64,000 nucleotides of DNA from Flavobacterium tyrosinilyticum (GCF_023656565.1 NZ_JAMOKG010000002.1:175656-239655); one strand, 5' to 3'. Positions 46,436 through 55,599 are shown, counted from the first letter of the stretch. Translations and numbers: made by a program. The notes: generated by a model not told the origin, from the sequence alone.

Positions 46436-46586
46436 ATTTTACCGCAAAGCACGCAAAGTTTTTTTGCAAGTGATATTTTTAGAAAAAGTTAAAGTTCGCA
46501 AAGGTTTGCGAACTTTAACCGGCAAAAACTTTCCATAAAGCGTTGCGATCTTTGCGTAAATCTTTGTGATCTTTGCAGTTAAATTT
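46436..46586. repeat. Palindromic element of the AACCGCAAAG family
   Basis: The left arm TTTTACCGCAAAGCACGCAA (46437 on) opposes a right arm ending CTTTGCAGTTAAATTTT (about 46586). An inner AAAGTTCGCAAAGGTTTGCG palindrome lies near 46491-46517. It is a diverged relative of the elements at 14426 and 18242. Confidence 0.65.
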
Positions 46587-46615
46587 TACGCTATGATGAA
46601 GCCCACTTTTTACAA

Positions 46616-46645
46616 TCAGACTGAAAACTGAGACTGAGACTTGAA
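46616..46645. repeat. CTGAAAACTGAGACTGAGAC simple repeat
   Basis: The same short motif family as at 36742-36812 and 51733-51825, upstream of the 46647-47192 gene end. Confidence 0.45.
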
Positions 46646-46646
46646 A

Positions 46647-47192
46647 CTAAGAAATTTTTTCAATCAACTTCTGTAAAATAACCTGTCCTTCTTCCCAATA
46701 TTTTAAATCAGAATCAGAATTAATGTGACCTTGCTGGCCAACATTTACAAAATCACTTCCCCATTTTTCAGCGAAGTATTTTTTTCTTTCAAAAGAAGCA
46801 TAAGGGTCATTTTCGCTTGCCACAACTACCGAAGGAAAAGGCAATTTATAAAGCGGAATCGGCGAAAAATTTCTTGTGCATTCTGGCGTGTGTTCTGGCG
46901 AATCGACATCTGCAGGAGCAACTAAAAAAGCACCGATAACATTCTGATTATTGTATTTTTCTGCCCAATGCAAAACCAATGATACGGCTAAACTATGCGC
47001 CACTAAAATAGTTGGTTTATTAAGTTTAGAGATATTCTCGTTTAATCGGTCAAGCCATTCTTCTAGAATAGGTTCGTCCCAATTGTCTTGTACAACGCGA
47101 ATTGAGTTTTCGAATTTTTGATGCCAAAAGGTTTGCCAGTGTTTCTCTCCAGAATCTCCAAGTCCTGGTATAATTAATAGTTGTGTCTCCAT
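46647..47192 (-). CDS. RBBP9/YdeN-family alpha/beta hydrolase
   Basis: A 181-residue serine hydrolase: IIPGLGDSGEKHWQTFW at the start, the nucleophile elbow LVAHSLAVSL (H-S with the family's short form), ASENDPYAS as acid loop and GQQGHINSDS with the catalytic histidine. Members are small and have narrow esterase activity; a physiological role is unclear. It lies 23 bases after the gene at 47216-48040, probably in one transcript. Confidence 0.88.
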   Translation of the reverse strand: METQLLIIPGLGDSGEKHWQTFWHQKFENSIRVVQDNWDEPILEEWLDRLNENISKLNKPTILVAHSLAVSLVLHWAEKYNNQNVIGAFLVAPADVDSPEHTPECTRNFSPIPLYKLPFPSVVVASENDPYASFERKKYFAEKWGSDFVNVGQQGHINSDSDLKYWEEGQVILQKLIEKIS

Positions 47193-47215
47193 TGCCGTGG
47201 AATTTTATTTAGTGA

Positions 47216-48040
47216 TTATTTTTTAGTTTCTTTCAAAATTCGGTTTACTTCATTTACCAAAAGAGGAAAAGCAGGTTCTGTCATGCCGTGGTTGTAACCG
47301 TCTAATTCGTAAAGTTTAGTTTGTGTATGTCCGACCAATTTCATCATTCTTGCCAAGTAGGCGTTTTCTTCATAGCGGCCAAGCATTTCTAATTCACGAT
47401 CTCCCGTAATTAATAATAATGGTGGCGCATCTGCACGAACATGATATAAAGGAGCAAATTCATCAATTGTTGGTTGTTTTTCTGGAATTCCTTTTTCTCT
47501 TCTTATTTCGAAATGAGTAATACATTGACTGCTAAACGGAATAAGACCGGCGATTTGATTGGCATCAATTTTTTCCTTTTCAAGCCATTTTTTATCTAAC
47601 CCAATCATCAAACCGAGATAAGCTCCAGCAGAATGTCCAGAGACAAAAATCTTTGTTTTGTCGCCTCCATAATTAGCAATATTGTTAAAAGCCCATGCAA
47701 CTGCTGCAGCTGCATCTTCAATGGCTTTTGCAGCTTTTGCTTTTGGCGAAAGCCTATAATTAACTCCAATAATAGCAAAGCCTTTATTTTTTAAAGCTTC
47801 AGGAATTTCTTTGTTTCCGCCAGTTAATCCGCCGCCGTGAAACCAAACGATTGTAGCAAATCCGGTTTTATTTTTTGGATAGTAAATATCTAGCACACAT
47901 CTTTCGTTGATATATTTGTCTGATTTATTTACCGATGCATTATAATATTGAATGTTGTTTTTCGTTTCATATTCTATATTCTGTGCAGAAAGAGAAATTC
48001 CGAAGAAGATGAAACTTAAAAGAAGAATTAATTTTTTCAT
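47216..48040 (-). CDS. Secreted alpha/beta hydrolase (BD-FAE / carboxylesterase-like)
   Basis: A 274-residue protein with a signal peptide (1-19, MKKLILLLSFIFFGISLSA). The esterase fold shows the oxyanion HGGG (VWFHGGGLTGG), the nucleophile elbow GHSAGAYLG, an acid loop LITGDRELEM and the histidine in DGYNHGMTEP. HGGG-type enzymes cleave acyl or feruloyl esters, so a role in polysaccharide or lipid breakdown is plausible. Substrate is unknown. Confidence 0.88.
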   Translation of the reverse strand: MKKLILLLSFIFFGISLSAQNIEYETKNNIQYYNASVNKSDKYINERCVLDIYYPKNKTGFATIVWFHGGGLTGGNKEIPEALKNKGFAIIGVNYRLSPKAKAAKAIEDAAAAVAWAFNNIANYGGDKTKIFVSGHSAGAYLGLMIGLDKKWLEKEKIDANQIAGLIPFSSQCITHFEIRREKGIPEKQPTIDEFAPLYHVRADAPPLLLITGDRELEMLGRYEENAYLARMMKLVGHTQTKLYELDGYNHGMTEPAFPLLVNEVNRILKETKK

Positions 48041-48136
48041 TTTTATGGAAGTTGAATGTTATAAGTTATGAGGTGTAAGTTATGACGTTTAACTCTTAAC
48101 CTAATAACTTTTAACTTTATAAGAAAACTAAATATA

Positions 48137-48172
48137 TAAAAAAAGTCCAAAATGCAGAACAAATTGGACTCC
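48137..48172 (-). terminator. Terminator of the DUF3276 gene
   Basis: On the minus strand AGTCCAA, a loop, TTGGACT and six or more T, about 25 bases after the stop at 48195. Confidence 0.75.
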
Positions 48173-48194
48173 TACTTTATGTAGATGATTTTGA

Positions 48195-48578
48195 CTAAAT
48201 ATCGTCAAAATCAATATCTGTAAAACTAGATCTTTGACTTTCAGTTTTTTCAGAACTGTATTCTTTTTTAAAGTCTTTTTGGTGTCTTTCAGAAATTACT
48301 TCTTCGCCTTTGTGGTTTAAAACATAAGAAGTCATTTCCTCTAATATTTCGGCAAAAGCACTAAAATCTTCTTTGTATAAGTAAATTTTGTGTTTTTTGA
48401 AGTGAAAAGAACCATCTTCCTCAGTAAATTTTTTGCTTTCGGTAATAGTAATGTAATAATCATCAGCTTTGGTAGCTCTCACATCAAAGAAATAAGTTCT
48501 TCTTCCTGCTCGTAATACTTTAGAAAAAATCTCTTCTTTTTCTAACATGTCATTTTCTCTCATAATACGTTCTATCAT
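48195..48578 (-). CDS. DUF3276 (Pur-alpha-like) protein
   Basis: A 127-residue protein of the Bacteroidota and spirochaete Pur-alpha-like group: KVLRAGRRTYFFDVRATKAD, YYITITESKKF, FHFKKHKIYLYKEDF and a helix, FAEILEEMTSYVL. These proteins bind single-stranded nucleic acid through the beta-sheet surface. An acidic tail (FTDIDFDDI) follows. The ATG at 48578 may be an overcall, with later in-frame ATGs (residues 6 and 11) also possible. Confidence 0.88.
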   Translation of the reverse strand: MIERIMRENDMLEKEEIFSKVLRAGRRTYFFDVRATKADDYYITITESKKFTEEDGSFHFKKHKIYLYKEDFSAFAEILEEMTSYVLNHKGEEVISERHQKDFKKEYSSEKTESQRSSFTDIDFDDI

Positions 48579-48631
48579 TTTTGGAATTAATAGTACTCAA
48601 AAATCATAAAAAATTATCTATTACGCAACAA

Positions 48632-50410
48632 TTAAAGTAATTCTTTTTCCGAAAGTTGTTTTAAATATAACGCCGAATAGTATCCTTCTTGATTTATTAA
48701 TTGATTATGAGAGCCTTGTTGAATTATCCTACCATTTTCTAATATGATAATTTTGTCTGCATTCTTTGCAGATGAAACTCGATGACTTACAATTATAGTG
48801 GTTTTATCTTTAGAAATTTCAAATAAATTATTCAAAATCATTTCTTCGGTTTCGGTATCGACAGCCGACAAACAATCGTCAAAAAGTAAGATTGCAGGGT
48901 TTTTAATGATCGCTCTAGCAATAGAAACACGCTGTTTTTGTCCGCCCGAAAGCGTGATTCCTCTTTCGCCTAAAACGGTGTCGTACTGTTTGTTAAAGGC
49001 GATAATATTGTCGTGAACCACCGCGTTTTTAGCAGCTTCGATTACTTCATCATCAGTTGCATTTTGGTTTCCGAATTTGATATTGTTTTTAATCGTATCA
49101 GAAAATAAGAAAGCATCTTGAGGCACGATTCCGATGTTGTTGCGAAGATCATTTAAGTTTAAAGTGCTGATTTCGTTTTCATCAATTTTAACTTCACCTT
49201 CGGTTACATCATATAGTCTCGAAATCAAAGAAAGAATAGTCGATTTTCCAGAACCTGTTTTTCCGAGGATTGCCAATGTTTCTCCTTTTTTTACTGTAAA
49301 AGAAACATTTTTCAATGCTTCAATATTAGTGTCCTGATAAGTAAAAGAAACATTTTCGAAAGTAATATTTCCGTGAATTTCTGATTCGTTTTCGTTGTTG
49401 TTTTTGATTTCTGGTTCAATTTTCAAAAATTCATTCAAACGTTTTTGAGAGGCTTCTGCTTCCTGAACCATAGAAGAAACCCATCCTAAAGAGGCAACAG
49501 GCCAAGTCAGCATATTTACATATAAGATAAATTCTGCAATTGTCCCAATATTAGAAATGCTTCCATTAATATACATTACACCTCCAAAATAGATTACAAC
49601 CAAATTACTGATTCCGATAAGGGCAATCATTAAAGGTCCAAATAAAGATTGTACTCTTGCAAGACTTAAACTTTTACGTTTGCTTTCTTCAGCCAAATCA
49701 ACCATATTGTTTTGATGTTGATTTTCTAACGAATAGGCTTTTATTACGCGAATTCCTGAAAAAATTTCCTGAGTAAAACTGGAAACTTTAGAAAGGTATT
49801 GTTGGAAAGTGGTACTTCTTTTATTGATTTCAGAGCTTAACTTGAAAATGCAATATGAAAGAATTGGCAAAGGCAATATAGTATATAAAGTAAGAAGTGG
49901 CGATACATTATACATATATATTATAACGATTGCAAAACGAATAAATGTATTAATAGTATACATTACTGCGGGCCCAACATACATACGAACTTTGGAAACA
50001 TCTTCGCTAATACGGTTCATTAAATCTCCCGTTCTATTTTGTTTGTAGAAATTCTGCGAAAGATTCTCGTATTGTCTGAAAACTTCATTTTTTAAATCAA
50101 ATTCAATATGTCGTGACATTACGATCAAAGTCTGGCGCATTAGGAACGTTAGAAAACCTGCAACAATCGTAGTTCCGATGATAAGTAGCACATTATGAAT
50201 GAGATCCTGACGGAAACTGGCGATTACAGCTTCGGAGTTTTGCTCTGCAACAGAAAGTTTATCAAAATTTTCAATAGCATTTAAAGACTTACTAATAAGT
50301 TTTGGTGTAAATAAAGAAAATATTTGTGCGATTATGGTTATTAAAATACCTGCAGAGAAACTGTATTTATATTTAATGAAATATTTATTTAAATAGCTTA
50401 ATTCTTTCAT
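48632..50410 (-). CDS. ABC transporter, ATP-binding and permease fusion (MsbA-like)
   Basis: A 592-residue half-transporter: six membrane helices (about 18-310), then the nucleotide-binding domain with Walker A ILGKTGSGKST, Q-loop NIGIVPQDAFLF, signature LSGGQKQR, Walker B AILLFDDCLSAVD and the H-loop VSHR. It works as a homodimer or with another half, exporting lipids or drugs. MsbA-like function is inferred from domain order only. It lies upstream of DUF3276 with a 53-base gap. Confidence 0.93.
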   Translation of the reverse strand: MKELSYLNKYFIKYKYSFSAGILITIIAQIFSLFTPKLISKSLNAIENFDKLSVAEQNSEAVIASFRQDLIHNVLLIIGTTIVAGFLTFLMRQTLIVMSRHIEFDLKNEVFRQYENLSQNFYKQNRTGDLMNRISEDVSKVRMYVGPAVMYTINTFIRFAIVIIYMYNVSPLLTLYTILPLPILSYCIFKLSSEINKRSTTFQQYLSKVSSFTQEIFSGIRVIKAYSLENQHQNNMVDLAEESKRKSLSLARVQSLFGPLMIALIGISNLVVIYFGGVMYINGSISNIGTIAEFILYVNMLTWPVASLGWVSSMVQEAEASQKRLNEFLKIEPEIKNNNENESEIHGNITFENVSFTYQDTNIEALKNVSFTVKKGETLAILGKTGSGKSTILSLISRLYDVTEGEVKIDENEISTLNLNDLRNNIGIVPQDAFLFSDTIKNNIKFGNQNATDDEVIEAAKNAVVHDNIIAFNKQYDTVLGERGITLSGGQKQRVSIARAIIKNPAILLFDDCLSAVDTETEEMILNNLFEISKDKTTIIVSHRVSSAKNADKIIILENGRIIQQGSHNQLINQEGYYSALYLKQLSEKELL

Positions 50411-50613
50411 TTTTTTAAGAAATCTAATATTGAATTGATTTGTTTTTAAGAATTATTATTAAAGAAAATTATAATAATTTGCGATTTAATCAAAACAATT
50501 ATATTGTAATATTGTTATTTTAAAGATAAAAAATTAGCACATGTGTATTTTTTAATTATGTTTGAGAAGTCTTTTTGACGAATTCATAATTTTAACTAAT
50601 TTATACTAGCGCT

Positions 50614-51720
50614 ATGGATGCAACTTTCGCAACTGGAAAGGAACTTCAAAAAATGGATCCTGTTTTTGGACAGTTATCTTTTGACGATCACGAACAAATT
50701 GTATTTTGCAATGACAAAGATACAGGTTTAAAAGCAATTATTGGTATTCATAATTCGGTTATGGGACCAGCTTTGGGAGGAACCAGAATGTGGAATTACA
50801 ACACAGAATGGGAAGCTTTAAATGACGTTTTACGCCTTTCGAGAGGTATGACTTTTAAATCGGCTATTACTGGACTGAATATTGGTGGTGGTAAAGCAGT
50901 TATTATTGGTGATGCTAAAACGCAAAAAACTCCTGAGTTAATGCGTAAGTTTGGAGAGTTTGTTCACTCATTAAGCGGAAGATATATTACAGCAGAAGAT
51001 GTCGGAATGGAAACGAAAGACATGGATACTGTAAGAGATGTAACGCCTTACGTTACTGGTATTTCTGAAGAAAGAGGTGGTTCTGGAAATCCTTCTCCAA
51101 TTACAGCTTACGGTGTCTATTTGGGTATGAAAGCTGCCGCTAAAAGCCAGTTTGGAACTGATGTTTTAGAGGGTAAAAAAGTTTTGGTACAAGGAATTGG
51201 ACACGTTGGTGAAACTTTGGTTGAGTATTTAACTAAAGAAGGAGCGCAGGTAACTATTTCTGATATCAACGAAGAGAAATTATTCCAAGTTGCTTCAAAA
51301 TACAATGCAACAATTTATACTGGTGAAGATTTATATACTGCAGATGTTGATATCTACGCGCCATGTGCGATGGGAGCAACAATCAATGATAATACAGTAG
51401 ATAAAATTAAAGCAAAAGTGATTGCTGGTGCTGCCAACAATCAATTAGCCGATGAGAATGTTCACGGGGCAAGATTACAAGAAAGAGGGATTTTATATGC
51501 TCCAGATTTCTTAATCAATGCGGGTGGAATTATCAATGTTTATGCTGAATTAGCTAACTATGGTAAAGCTGAAATCATGACTAAAACAGAGAATATCTAC
51601 AATACAACTTTAGAAATTATTGATTTCGCTGCTAAAAACGGAATAACAACGCATAAAGCGGCTCTTACTATTGCTCAAAATCGTATCGATCAAAGAAGAA
51701 TCGAGAACGCTTCTAAGTAA
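50614..51720 (+). CDS. Leucine/valine-type amino acid dehydrogenase
   Basis: A 368-residue NAD-dependent enzyme of the Glu/Leu/Phe/Val dehydrogenase family. The catalytic lysine is in LNIGGGKAVIIGD, the substrate region is MGPALGGTRMW, and the NAD-binding segment is VQGIGHVGETLVEYL. It oxidatively deaminates a branched-chain amino acid to the 2-oxo acid, or runs backwards. The length fits leucine dehydrogenase. A second ATG (residue 14) is also possible. A terminator follows. Confidence 0.92.
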   Translation: MDATFATGKELQKMDPVFGQLSFDDHEQIVFCNDKDTGLKAIIGIHNSVMGPALGGTRMWNYNTEWEALNDVLRLSRGMTFKSAITGLNIGGGKAVIIGDAKTQKTPELMRKFGEFVHSLSGRYITAEDVGMETKDMDTVRDVTPYVTGISEERGGSGNPSPITAYGVYLGMKAAAKSQFGTDVLEGKKVLVQGIGHVGETLVEYLTKEGAQVTISDINEEKLFQVASKYNATIYTGEDLYTADVDIYAPCAMGATINDNTVDKIKAKVIAGAANNQLADENVHGARLQERGILYAPDFLINAGGIINVYAELANYGKAEIMTKTENIYNTTLEIIDFAAKNGITTHKAALTIAQNRIDQRRIENASK

Positions 51721-51732
51721 TTTTTTAAGTTT

Positions 51733-51825
51733 ACAGTCTCAGTCTCAGTTTTCAGATTTACTGGAAACTGAGATTTTTTGTTTTTGCTAAATACTGAAAA
51801 CTGCGACTGCGAGTGAAAACTAAAT
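51733..51825. repeat. CAGTCTCAGTTTTCAG-type inverted simple repeat
   Basis: ACAGTCTCAGTCTCAGTTTT on one side and CTGAAAACTGCGACTGCGAG on the other (about 51789-51810). It overlaps the terminator above. Confidence 0.5.
51743..51780 (+). terminator. Terminator of the leucine-type dehydrogenase gene
   Basis: TCTCAGTTT, a loop, AAACTGAGA and TTTTTTG: hairpin within the simple-repeat region, about 25 bases after the stop. Confidence 0.7.
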
Positions 51826-51888
51826 AAAAAAGACCACGGAAACAACTACTTTTTTACGAATTAATTTTAAAATACGTATCAAAAGTTA

Positions 51889-51896
51889 TACTTTTG
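51889..51896 (+). promoter_or_regulatory. -7 promoter box TACTTTTG of nusB
   Basis: Match to TAnnTTTG about 29 bases upstream of the GTG start at 51925. A short 7-codon frame (51912-51935, ATGTTC...TAG) overlaps the start in another frame. Confidence 0.55.
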
Positions 51897-51924
51897 CAGA
51901 CTAATTTTTAAATGTTCTTACAAG

Positions 51925-52869
51925 GTGGTAAATAGAAGACACATACGCGTTAAAGTAATGCAATCCATTTATGCAATGCACCAAAGCGGTTCTGATAACA
52001 TGGAAAAAGAAGAGAAATTTCTTTTCTACAGCATTGATAATATTCAGGACTTATATCTTATAATGCTTTCTTCATTGATAGAAATTTGCAAAAAAGAAGC
52101 TGTCTATTTGCATCTGTCAAGCAAAAAACACCTGGCAACTGCCGCAGAACGTAATCCGAATGAAAAATTTGTAAAGAATAAAATTTTTCAACTTCTAGCT
52201 GAAAGCAATTCTCTTAGTATCGCTTTAGAAAATCGTAAAATCAATAACTGGTCATTAAACGATGATTATATTATTTTGCTTTTAAATGATGTTAAAGCAA
52301 GCGATATCTACCAAAAATATATGAGCAATAACGTAAATACGTTTGAAGAAGACAGACAATTTATTATTGATTTGTTTGAAAATGTTATTGTTCCAAATGA
52401 AAAATTATATGAGTACTTAGAAGATGATAAATTGACTTGGGTTGATGATATTCCTGTTGTAAATACTCATATTGTGAAGCAGTTGAAAGCAATTAAAACG
52501 GAAGATCCGGACGATTTTAGAGTGCCTAAATTGTATAAAGATGTTGAGGATAAGGATTTTGCAAAAGATTTATTTAGAAGAACAATTCTAAACGAAACGG
52601 CATTTGCAAAAGAATATGAAGATAAAACACCAAATTGGGACAGTGATCGTATTGCTGAAATCGATACTATTATCTTGAAAATGGCAATTTGCGAGTTTAT
52701 AAAATTCCCTTCAATTCCAGTAAAAGTAACTCTTAACGAATATTTAGAAATTGCGAAAGAGTATTCTACACCAAAAAGTAGTATTTTTATCAACGGAATT
52801 TTAGATAATCTTGTTAAAGAGCTTACTGCCAATAAAAAGATGATAAAAGCGGGAAGAGGCTTGATGTAA
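51925..52869 (+). CDS. nusB: Transcription antitermination factor NusB
   Basis: A 314-residue protein, about twice the length of E. coli NusB but typical for Bacteroidota. The start (VNRRHIRVKVMQSIYAMHQS) and the C-terminal domain (WDSDRIAEIDTIILKMAICE, then VKVTLNEYLEIAKEYSTPKS and FINGILDNLVKE) are NusB-like; the middle about 150 residues are extra. NusB with S10 binds boxA RNA in rRNA transcription. The start is a GTG at 51925, and no upstream ATG is in frame. It is 139 bases ahead of yajC. Confidence 0.93.
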   Translation: MVNRRHIRVKVMQSIYAMHQSGSDNMEKEEKFLFYSIDNIQDLYLIMLSSLIEICKKEAVYLHLSSKKHLATAAERNPNEKFVKNKIFQLLAESNSLSIALENRKINNWSLNDDYIILLLNDVKASDIYQKYMSNNVNTFEEDRQFIIDLFENVIVPNEKLYEYLEDDKLTWVDDIPVVNTHIVKQLKAIKTEDPDDFRVPKLYKDVEDKDFAKDLFRRTILNETAFAKEYEDKTPNWDSDRIAEIDTIILKMAICEFIKFPSIPVKVTLNEYLEIAKEYSTPKSSIFINGILDNLVKELTANKKMIKAGRGLM

Positions 52870-52897
52870 GATTTAAAATAATCAATTTTTTAAATTG

Positions 52898-52966
52898 CTT
52901 CGCCTATTCGCTATCGCTCGAGTCCAAATTCCAACTGCTTTGTCTCTCTGAGCGAAGTCGAAGAGC
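52898..52966. repeat. Dispersed repeat block (inverted relative of copy A insert and GCTTCGACTTCGCTCAG)
   Basis: GCTTCGCCTATTCGCTATCG and TCTCTCTGAGCGAAGTCGAA in a row. The first is the reverse complement of the insert in copy A (4004-4080), the second that of the motif at 4619. It lies in the nusB-yajC gap. Confidence 0.65.
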
Positions 52967-53008
52967 TAAAAAAAAATATTAAATATAAATCAAAAACAAA
53001 TTTAAATT

Positions 53009-53284
53009 ATGGGACAATTAACTCAATTTGCGCCATTCCTTTTGATGTTCGTGGTAATCTATTTCTTCATGATTAGACCACAACAAAAAAGAGCTAAAAA
53101 CGAAAAAGAATTTGAAAGCAGCCTAAAAGTAGGTGACAAAATAGTAACAAAAAGTGGTTTCCACGGTAAAATCGCTGAATTAGCAGAAACTACTGTTGTA
53201 ATCGAAACTATGTCAGGAAAATTAAAATTAGAGCGTTCTGCAATTTCTCTTGAATTGAGCGCTGCTTTGAATAAAAAAGCTTAA
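53009..53284 (+). CDS. yajC: Preprotein translocase subunit YajC
   Basis: A 91-residue protein: one membrane helix (about 8-23, PFLLMFVVIYFFM), then IRPQQKRAKNEKEFESSLKV and a small beta domain GDKIVTKSGFHGKIAEL with VVIETMSGKLKLERSAIS. YajC associates with SecDF and the Sec channel. Length is normal. It is followed by a terminator. Confidence 0.95.
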   Translation: MGQLTQFAPFLLMFVVIYFFMIRPQQKRAKNEKEFESSLKVGDKIVTKSGFHGKIAELAETTVVIETMSGKLKLERSAISLELSAALNKKA

Positions 53285-53309
53285 TTTTTTTAAAAAATTA
53301 CAATATTTA

Positions 53310-53347
53310 AAATCCCAAATTCCAAATATGGAGTTTGGGATTTTTTT
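53310..53347 (+). terminator. Terminator of yajC
   Basis: AAATCCCAAA, a loop, TTTGGGATTT, then a T run. Confidence 0.8.
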
Positions 53348-53356
53348 GAACCCATT

Positions 53357-53410
53357 TTTGTCATTTCGACCGAAGGGAGAAATCTTCGCAAGTAGCTCCG
53401 CAAAGATTTT
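53357..53410 (+). repeat. Dispersed repeat copy D (TTGTCATTTCGACC family)
   Basis: TTGTCATTTCGACCGAAGGG and CAAGTAGCTCCGCAAAGA at its ends, the same family as copies A-C near 4000-4600. Confidence 0.75.
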
Positions 53411-53422
53411 AATTGATTGTAA

Positions 53423-53508
53423 GCAAACATAGCCCGTGGTTTTAACCACGGGAAACGGATTGTGATAATGATTGCGTCCCGTGGTTAAAACCAGGGGCTA
53501 TGTTTGCA
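53423..53508. repeat. REP-like inverted pair, long arms
   Basis: Left arm 53423-53452 (GCAAACATAGCCCGTGGTTT...) and right arm 53478-53507 are complementary over about 29 of 30 bases. Each arm is an imperfect CCCGTGG...CCACGGG palindrome like those at 6301 and 18343. It is the best-preserved copy. Confidence 0.85.
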
Positions 53509-53532
53509 AGATGATGTGTTTTCTATTATGAA

Positions 53533-53570
53533 AAAACCTTTGTCAAAGTTTTAAACTTTGACAAAGGTTT
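53533..53570. terminator. Long perfect hairpin (AACCTTTGTCAAAGTTT)
   Basis: Two 17-base arms separated by TA. It may end the YdeI-like gene on the minus strand (about 45 bases away) or be another palindromic element. No long T-run follows on either side. Confidence 0.5.
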
Positions 53571-53616
53571 AGTCTCGTATAGTTTGGAATTTGGAATTTT
53601 CTAAATTGAAATTTAT

Positions 53617-54204
53617 TTATCGATATTTATCATTCAATCCAACATTCGCCAAAATCATCGGAATCACTTTTTCTATTCTCGAAAGCTTTGTTTTTTCCTG
53701 TTTTGCCGTTTCAATATATTCTAAAAACTCATATTGCTTGTATGGAGAAAATTTTGCAAATGCCTCCTTTAAAGCTGGATTTTGAGTCATTTCGTTTTCT
53801 AAAAGTTCAGAGATTATAGCTTCTTTTTTAGAAGGTTTTATTACTTTTCCTTGCTTTTCGTTTTCAATTGCTTCTTGAATGTATTCTAAGACTTCTTTTT
53901 CGTTTACTTCATCTTTAGAAGTAAAACGCCATTGGCGCATCGATTTTGTTTTGTCTTCTTGAGCATTGATTAATCTCTTTTTCTCATCTTTCAGAAATAC
54001 GCCATTTAAAAACCAAATTGCAAAATAATTTTTAAAACCTCCAATTCCGATAACATTTTTTTTGTTGTAAACATAAATAGGTCCTCCCCATTTTATGGTT
54101 TCAACCAGCTCAGTTTTATCAATAATCGATTTCAGAAAAAGAAGTTCTTCTTCCCATTGATTGACTTTATCCCAAACGTGTTTTTTATCAGAATTCGGTT
54201 CCAC
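53617..54204 (-). CDS. YdeI/OmpD-associated family protein (DUF1801 + OmdA)
   Basis: A protein of about 195 residues. The N-terminal DUF1801-like part has ETIKWGGPIYVYNKKNVIGI and NYFAIWFLNGVFLKD; the C-terminal OmdA-like domain has NPALKEAFAKFSPYKQYEFLEYIETAKQEKTKLSRIEKVI. A GTG at 54204 lies two bases beyond the stop of pepT. A TTG start at 54240 would overlap pepT by 35 bases and is an alternative. Cotranscription with pepT is likely. Function is unknown. Confidence 0.75.
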   Translation of the reverse strand: MEPNSDKKHVWDKVNQWEEELLFLKSIIDKTELVETIKWGGPIYVYNKKNVIGIGGFKNYFAIWFLNGVFLKDEKKRLINAQEDKTKSMRQWRFTSKDEVNEKEVLEYIQEAIENEKQGKVIKPSKKEAIISELLENEMTQNPALKEAFAKFSPYKQYEFLEYIETAKQEKTKLSRIEKVIPMILANVGLNDKYR

Positions 54205-54205
54205 T

Positions 54206-55483
54206 TTATCTTTTTCTTTTAGATTTTTCTGTTGTATCAAAAATTCCTGGAATAGCTGTCAGCTCGGCAATTTTCACAATTACATCAGTCGCTTTCTGAA
54301 TGCTTTCTGCAGGAACATATTCGTATTTTCCGTGAAAGTTATGTCCACCAGCAAAGATGTTCGGACAAGGTAATCCCATAAAAGACAATTGAGAACCGTC
54401 TGTTCCGCCACGAATTGGTTTAATGATCGGCTTGATGTTTAATTCTCTCATCGCTTTTTCGGCAATATCTACAATATGTTTTACAGGAAGAACCTTTTCT
54501 TTCATATTGTAATATTGATCTTTAACTTCAGCAATTACAATGTCTTCGCCAAATTTCTTTGCGAATTTTTTATTGAATTGTTTCACCAATTTATGAATCA
54601 ATTCTTTTCTTTTTTCGAATTTCTTTCTGTTGTGATCACGAATAATCAATTCTAAAACTGTCTCTTCAATGTTTCCTTTGATGTGATGTACATGGAAGAA
54701 ACCTTCATAACCTTTGGTTTCCTGAGGAGTTTCGCCCTTTGGAAGTTCGTTAATGAAATCATTTGCCAAAAGCATAGAATTGATCATTTTTCCTTTAGCG
54801 TAACCTGGGTGAACGCTTTTTCCTTTAAAAGTAATTTTAGCTCCCGCAGCGTTAAAATTTTCGTATTCTAATTCCCCAATCTGACTTCCGTCCATTGTGT
54901 AAGCCCATTGTGCTCCGAATTTTTCTACATCAAAATGATGAGCACCACGGCCAATTTCTTCATCTGGAGTAAAGCCGATTCTGATTTTTCCGTGTTTAAT
55001 TTCTGGATGCTGAATAAGATATTCCATTGCCGAAACAATTTCTGTAATTCCAGCTTTATCATCAGCTCCTAATAAAGTTGTTCCGTCAGTCGTAATGATC
55101 GTTTGCCCTTTATATAATAATAGATCTTTAAAGTAGTTTGGAGATAAAATAATGTTTTTCTCAGCATTCAATACGATATCTTTTCCGTCGTAATTTTCAA
55201 CAATCTGAGGTTTTACATTCGCTCCGCTAAAATCTGGAGAAGTGTCAAAGTGAGAAACAAAACCAATGGTTGGTACTTCATGATCAACATTACTTGGCAA
55301 CGTCGCCATGATATAAGCTTTGTCATCAATTGTTACATCTTCAAGTCCAATTGCTTTTAGTTCGTCAACTAATTTATTGGCAAGATTCCATTGTTTTTGC
55401 GTACTTGGTGTTGTTTGTGAATTTGGATCTGATTCCGTATCAATCGTTACATAACTGATAAAGCGATCTATGATATGTTGCAT
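54206..55483 (-). CDS. pepT: Peptidase T (tripeptide aminopeptidase)
   Basis: A 425-residue M20 metallopeptidase that frees the N-terminal residue from tripeptides. Features: [13 protein letters not shown] (first Zn ligand H), [15 protein letters not shown] (bridging D), [16 protein letters not shown] (catalytic E), [16 protein letters not shown], and [22 protein letters not shown] near the end. Length is typical. It is the first of two genes with the YdeI-like protein. Confidence 0.96.
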   Translation of the reverse strand: MQHIIDRFISYVTIDTESDPNSQTTPSTQKQWNLANKLVDELKAIGLEDVTIDDKAYIMATLPSNVDHEVPTIGFVSHFDTSPDFSGANVKPQIVENYDGKDIVLNAEKNIILSPNYFKDLLLYKGQTIITTDGTTLLGADDKAGITEIVSAMEYLIQHPEIKHGKIRIGFTPDEEIGRGAHHFDVEKFGAQWAYTMDGSQIGELEYENFNAAGAKITFKGKSVHPGYAKGKMINSMLLANDFINELPKGETPQETKGYEGFFHVHHIKGNIEETVLELIIRDHNRKKFEKRKELIHKLVKQFNKKFAKKFGEDIVIAEVKDQYYNMKEKVLPVKHIVDIAEKAMRELNIKPIIKPIRGGTDGSQLSFMGLPCPNIFAGGHNFHGKYEYVPAESIQKATDVIVKIAELTAIPGIFDTTEKSKRKR

Positions 55484-55555
55484 TTTTTTGAATTTTTAGC
55501 AAATATAGAAAAATTTTTCTGCTAAGAAATTTAGCTTTCAATATCTGAATTATTA

Positions 55556-55585
55556 AAAAAGGGATTCTAAATTGAATCCCTTTTT
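55556..55585 (-). terminator. Terminator of the FGE-like gene
   Basis: AAAAAGGGATTC, loop, GAATCCCTTTTT: strong hairpin 15 bases after the stop at 55600 on the minus strand. Confidence 0.88.
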
Positions 55586-55599
55586 GTTATTTGAGCTTG

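Noticed and set aside
48632..50410. Naming the ABC transporter msbA
   Set aside because: Domain order fits many exporters and no lipid A gene is adjacent.
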